From: Endothia cerciana
Lineage: Eukaryota; Ascomycota; Sordariomycetes; Diaporthales; Cryphonectriaceae
Direction: 5' to 3'
Assembly (NCBI GenBank): GCA_026119935.1
Contig: JALRMH010000028.1
Span: 1 to 64,000 of the forward strand
Length of the DNA stretch: 64,000 nt
Shown here: piece by piece, positions 61,270 to 64,000 of the stretch
How positions within the stretch are numbered: position 1 is the first letter of the stretch
Layout of the letters: each line of letters opens with the position of its first letter
The notes under the pieces: generated by a model
The model's database searches: none
What the model was told of the DNA's origin: nothing
Seen by the model: the letters and a program-made list of their open reading frames with translations, nothing else
Position numbers and translations under genes: made by a program

Positions 61270-61340
61270 TCTTTTTTTTTCTTTTTCCTTTTTCCTCTTT
61301 TTTTCCTTCCCTTTTCCCTTTTTCTTCTTTTTTTTTTGTA
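61270..61340. repeat. Poly-pyrimidine (T-rich) tract
   Basis: About 70 nt of T-runs broken by C, with no A or G until GTACAG. Similar tracts lie at 61660-61697 and 61977-62030. Confidence 0.85.
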
Positions 61341-62471
61341 CAGTACTTACAGTTACGTGTTTTTAAAAGTGCCCACCCCCCCAGGCGGATACGGCGCCTC
61401 CCCTCTTACCGCATGTCTCGAGCTGGCCCCTTCTCGAACGCCAACCGAGACCGGCCGACCCGCTCTCGTCGCGTCTGGTCCCCCTTCAGGCCCCCCCCCC
61501 TGGCGGTCCCATTCATCAAAAGGTTCAGTTAGGTCGGGTTTTCTGGGAGGGTTAGGGGGGGGGTGGTGGTGGTGGTAGGTTTCGGAAGTACCCGACAGGC
61601 CTGATCGCCGATGCGTCGTCGCCCGTCCATTTGGCACGCGCGCATGCACACACCTGGTGGTTTTTTTTTCTCCCTCTTTTTTCTTTTTTTTTTTTGGTCG
61701 CTGAGGGGGGGGATGGATGGTCCACCGATTCCCACTCCCCCCCAGAGTCCGAGTCGTGCAACGACACCGGGTCGGATGGACCCATCACCGGAGGATCTCA
61801 TTTATTTATTTAAGGAAAGAAAGACGGCAGAGGGGGGAGAGACCCGAAGACGGCGAGGATAAACAAAAACATCTGGCCTGATCTGACCTGATCTGATCAT
61901 CTTGATCTGTGACGCGCGTGTTGGTCTCGTCTCTTTCCCCTCCCCAACCTGAACCTGGCTTTGTCCCGCGGGCCCTTTTTTTTTTTTTTTCTTTCTTTCT
62001 TTCTGTCTTCTTCTTCTTCGTCTTCCTCTTTTGGGGTTTTCCCTTCCCACACGCGCGCGACGCACCTCGATTCAATTTAGCCGGCGCCGGGGGGGGGGGC
62101 CCGGACCCTTTTCTTCGCCTCGCCGATTCTCACGCGCCTTTGCTGATCGCCGTGCCGCCCAATCCCACCCCAGCCAACCCAATTCGGCCCTGCTGCTGCT
62201 CAGTCCACTTCACTTCAGTTCGGTTCGGTTTTGCGATCAGGCCAGCAATTAACAAAGCGCTTTGTTGCAACCTCCTCCTCCCACCACCACCACCATTACT
62301 ACTACTACTACTACTACCACCACCACCCTTCCTCCCATCTTCGAACTCCAGTGGACCCGACCTCCCCGTCCCCCGTCGTCACCCAACGAGAACACCCCCC
62401 CCCCCAAAAAAAAGAGAACAAAGACCCCCCTCCCCTCGTCCTCGGGTCGACCCGCCCGCCCGAGCCAGACG

Positions 62472-62995
62472 ATGACGCCCCCCCCTCCGCAGAGCCGCTT
62501 CGTCGAGGGCTCCATGAACGACCGCGCGTCCGCCGCGCCCCCGCCCGACTTCATGGGCCCCGAGTCGGAGGACTACGAGAAGCACTTCGCCATGGACTGG
62601 AAGCCGCCGGACCTGGGTGGCTTCGACGACGACGCCGACGCCCTGGCCGGCCGCAGCAGCCTCGTGTCCAACAGCCCGGGCGCCTCCAGGGCGGGGCCGC
62701 CGCCCAGGCACCCCGCCGCCGGCTTCCTCAGGCAGGTGAAGGAGCGGTTCGGCCTGGCGAGGTCCAAGTCGAGTTTCAGCGTCACGACCACCAGGGACGG
62801 GCAGCACGGCGGGCAGCACGGCGACGAGCACGGGGTGGACGGTGACGGTGACGGTGGCGGTGACGGTGGCGGTGACGGTGGCGGTGCCGACGACGACTCC
62901 TCCCCCTCCTCCTTCCACATCCCGCCCGTCTTCAAGCACAGGCGCTCCGAGAGCATGGGCGTGCCCACGCTGCGGCGACGGGGGGCCGGTGGCTC

Positions 62996-63031
<36 letters not shown>

Positions 63032-64000
63032 CCCCGACTTCAGCTTCCTGAGGAGGAACACGCACGCCAGCGACACCCTCTCCAGGGCCGCCACCAACGC
63101 CACCGCCCCCCCCACCCCCGTCTCCGAGCCGTCCTCCCAGGTGCCCCTGCTCCCCGGCTTCGACCCGACCAAGCGCCCCACCCGCGAGGAGATCACCGCC
63201 AGCTACCAGGGCCTGCTGGCCAGCGGCTTCTTCGGCACCCACGCCATCCAGTCGACGCGCTTCTCCCCGCCCGGCACCGCCCGGCACGGCCAGGACCGCA
63301 GGGCGTCCCTCACGTCCGTCACCCAGAGGCTGGCCGACGACGACGGGGCCTCGCAGGGCATCAGGACCGTCCCGCCCAGCCCGGAGCGCATGGCGCCGCC
63401 ACCGCCCCCCCCTCCCCCCCCTGAGCGTGAGCCGCCGCCGCCGCCCCTCGCCCCGGCCAAGAAGCTCAGGCCCGCCCACCACCACTCCCACTCCTACTCT
63501 GCCCCGCCGGCGGCGGGGGCAGAGGCGGGCGAGGGTGCGAGGCCCGGCCCCCAGCACTCCCTCTCCTTCTCCTCGGTCGCCTACAGCTCGACAGACGCGG
63601 GCGCCGCGCCCGCCACGTCCGCGCGGCCGCTGCCCCCCCACCGCCCCCACCGCCCGCCGCCGAGCTCGTCGGCCAGGTTCTCGGCCGAGCCGCCCGGGCG
63701 CCCGATGCGGGGGAGCTTTGACTTCAGCCTCTCGCGCGGCACGAAGCGGCCCTTCGCCTCGACCCTCGCCAACGGCTCGCAGGCGTCCTTCCTCGGCGGC
63801 CGGGCCAGCTACGACGCGGCCGGGTACGGGAGCGGCATAGGGGTCGCGACATCGACCCCCGCCGAGGAGAGGCACGAGAGCGGCGCGCGCAAGTTCGTCA
63901 AGCGCCTGCGGAAGTCGGCGAGCAGGATCTCCATCAACCTGGGCAGCACCATGTCCCGGCAGAGCTCCCGACGGTCCGACGACGACGACGACGACGATGA
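62472..64000 (+). CDS. Partial: large disordered Pro/Ser/Gln/Asp-rich protein
   Basis: From the ATG at 62472 the frame stays open for 509 codons to the window end, so the 3' part is missing. I do not recognise the family. The start MTPPPPQSRFVEGSMNDRAS is followed by DYEKHFAMDWKPPDLGGF. Later come a GDGDGGGDGGG repeat at about 120-136, an 11-residue glutamine run near 177-187, a proline run near 310, and a final aspartate run. Recurrent short basic-serine blocks (FKHRRSESMG, FVKRLRKSASRISINLGS) look like phosphorylation or membrane-contact motifs. TREEITASYQGLLASGFFGTHAIQSTR is the most folded-looking part. Strongly GC3-rich codon use supports a real gene. The 498-codon antisense frame is a shadow. 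Confidence 0.75.
62848..62886 (+). repeat. In-frame GGTGAC/GGTGGC hexamer repeat
   Basis: Codes for the Gly-Asp/Gly-Gly tract of the partial protein. Six- and twelve-base periodicity keeps the frame. Confidence 0.85.
63000..63030 (+). repeat. In-frame CAG run (polyglutamine)
   Basis: Eleven consecutive pure CAG codons in the partial gene. The lack of CAA interruption suggests length variability. Confidence 0.9.

Larger units (their letters stand above)
60042..62471. other. Repeat-rich intergenic, veA to partial gene
   Basis: About 2.4 kb. It contains G13 at 60253-60265, a GA array at 60552-60592, C11 at 61129-61139, long T tracts at 61270-61340 and 61660-61697, G11 at 62089-62099, CCA/TAC trinucleotide tracts at 62278-62330 and C11 at 62395-62405. 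The pyrimidine-rich stretch before 62472 is the probable leader of the next gene. No ORF here has a motif. Confidence 0.55.

Noticed and set aside
62379..63875. 498-codon open frame on the minus strand
   Set aside because: It is the antisense of the partial plus-strand gene. GC3-rich codons leave the opposite strand open, and its Gly/Arg/Val repeats carry no motif.
1..64000. tRNA, rRNA, CRISPR arrays or intact transposons
   Set aside because: No convincing cloverleaf with B-box, no rRNA-like sequence, no regularly spaced repeats, and no transposase, integrase or reverse-transcriptase motifs were seen by eye.

Overview
The window reads as a gene-dense filamentous ascomycete chromosome segment (Pezizomycotina, probably Sordariomycetes). 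Genes carry short introns of about 55-150 nt with GT(A/G)AGT-type donors, CTGAC/CTAAC-like branch sites and YAG acceptors. The gene set is typical of moulds: a neurofibromin-type RasGAP, Rat1, a Uds1-domain protein, Vph1, a Zn2Cys6 regulator, cutinase and the velvet regulator VeA. Everything is read by eye; exon joins were chosen for frame continuity and recognisable protein motifs.

Layout. 1-2.68 kb: no supported gene. 2.68-11.28 kb (-): ten-exon Ira/NF1-type RasGAP of about 2,620 aa. 12.99-14.11 kb (+): GH43-type glycoside hydrolase without signal peptide. 14.61-15.19 kb (+): small unknown protein. 15.2-20.2 kb: gene-poor, holding one small cysteine-free secreted repeat protein (-). 20.23-23.55 kb (-): RAT1, head-to-head with a Uds1-domain coiled-coil gene (24.79-27.48 kb, +). 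28.33-30.17 kb (+): type II membrane protein, convergent with a short SET-domain protein (30.44-31.11 kb, -). 31.1-34.3 kb: mostly non-coding, with a possible small spliced transcript at 32.0-32.7 kb. 34.28-35.94 kb (+): secreted histidine acid phosphatase. 36.83-39.56 kb (+): V-ATPase subunit a. 40.03-42.67 kb (+): Zn2Cys6 transcription factor. 45.20-46.83 kb (+): six-exon three-repeat Myb gene. 48.38-49.25 kb (-): cutinase. 49.3-58.25 kb: a long stretch rich in homopolymers and microsatellites. 58.25-60.04 kb (+): veA. 62.47 kb to the window end (+): 5' part of a large disordered protein.

Functional themes. Signalling and developmental control are represented by the RasGAP, VeA, the Zn2Cys6 factor and the Myb protein. 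Extracellular nutrient acquisition is represented by cutinase, phytase-like phosphatase and possibly the GH43 enzyme. Housekeeping is represented by Rat1, Vph1 and the Uds1 protein. I see no clear biosynthetic gene cluster, intact transposon, tRNA, rRNA or CRISPR array. The most unusual observations are a stop-free, lysine-rich, phase-0 intron in the Zn2Cys6 gene, a GC-AG intron in the Myb gene, the small secreted repeat protein, and the concentration of long poly-G/poly-C runs and microsatellites around veA, whose inferred leader contains upstream ORFs.
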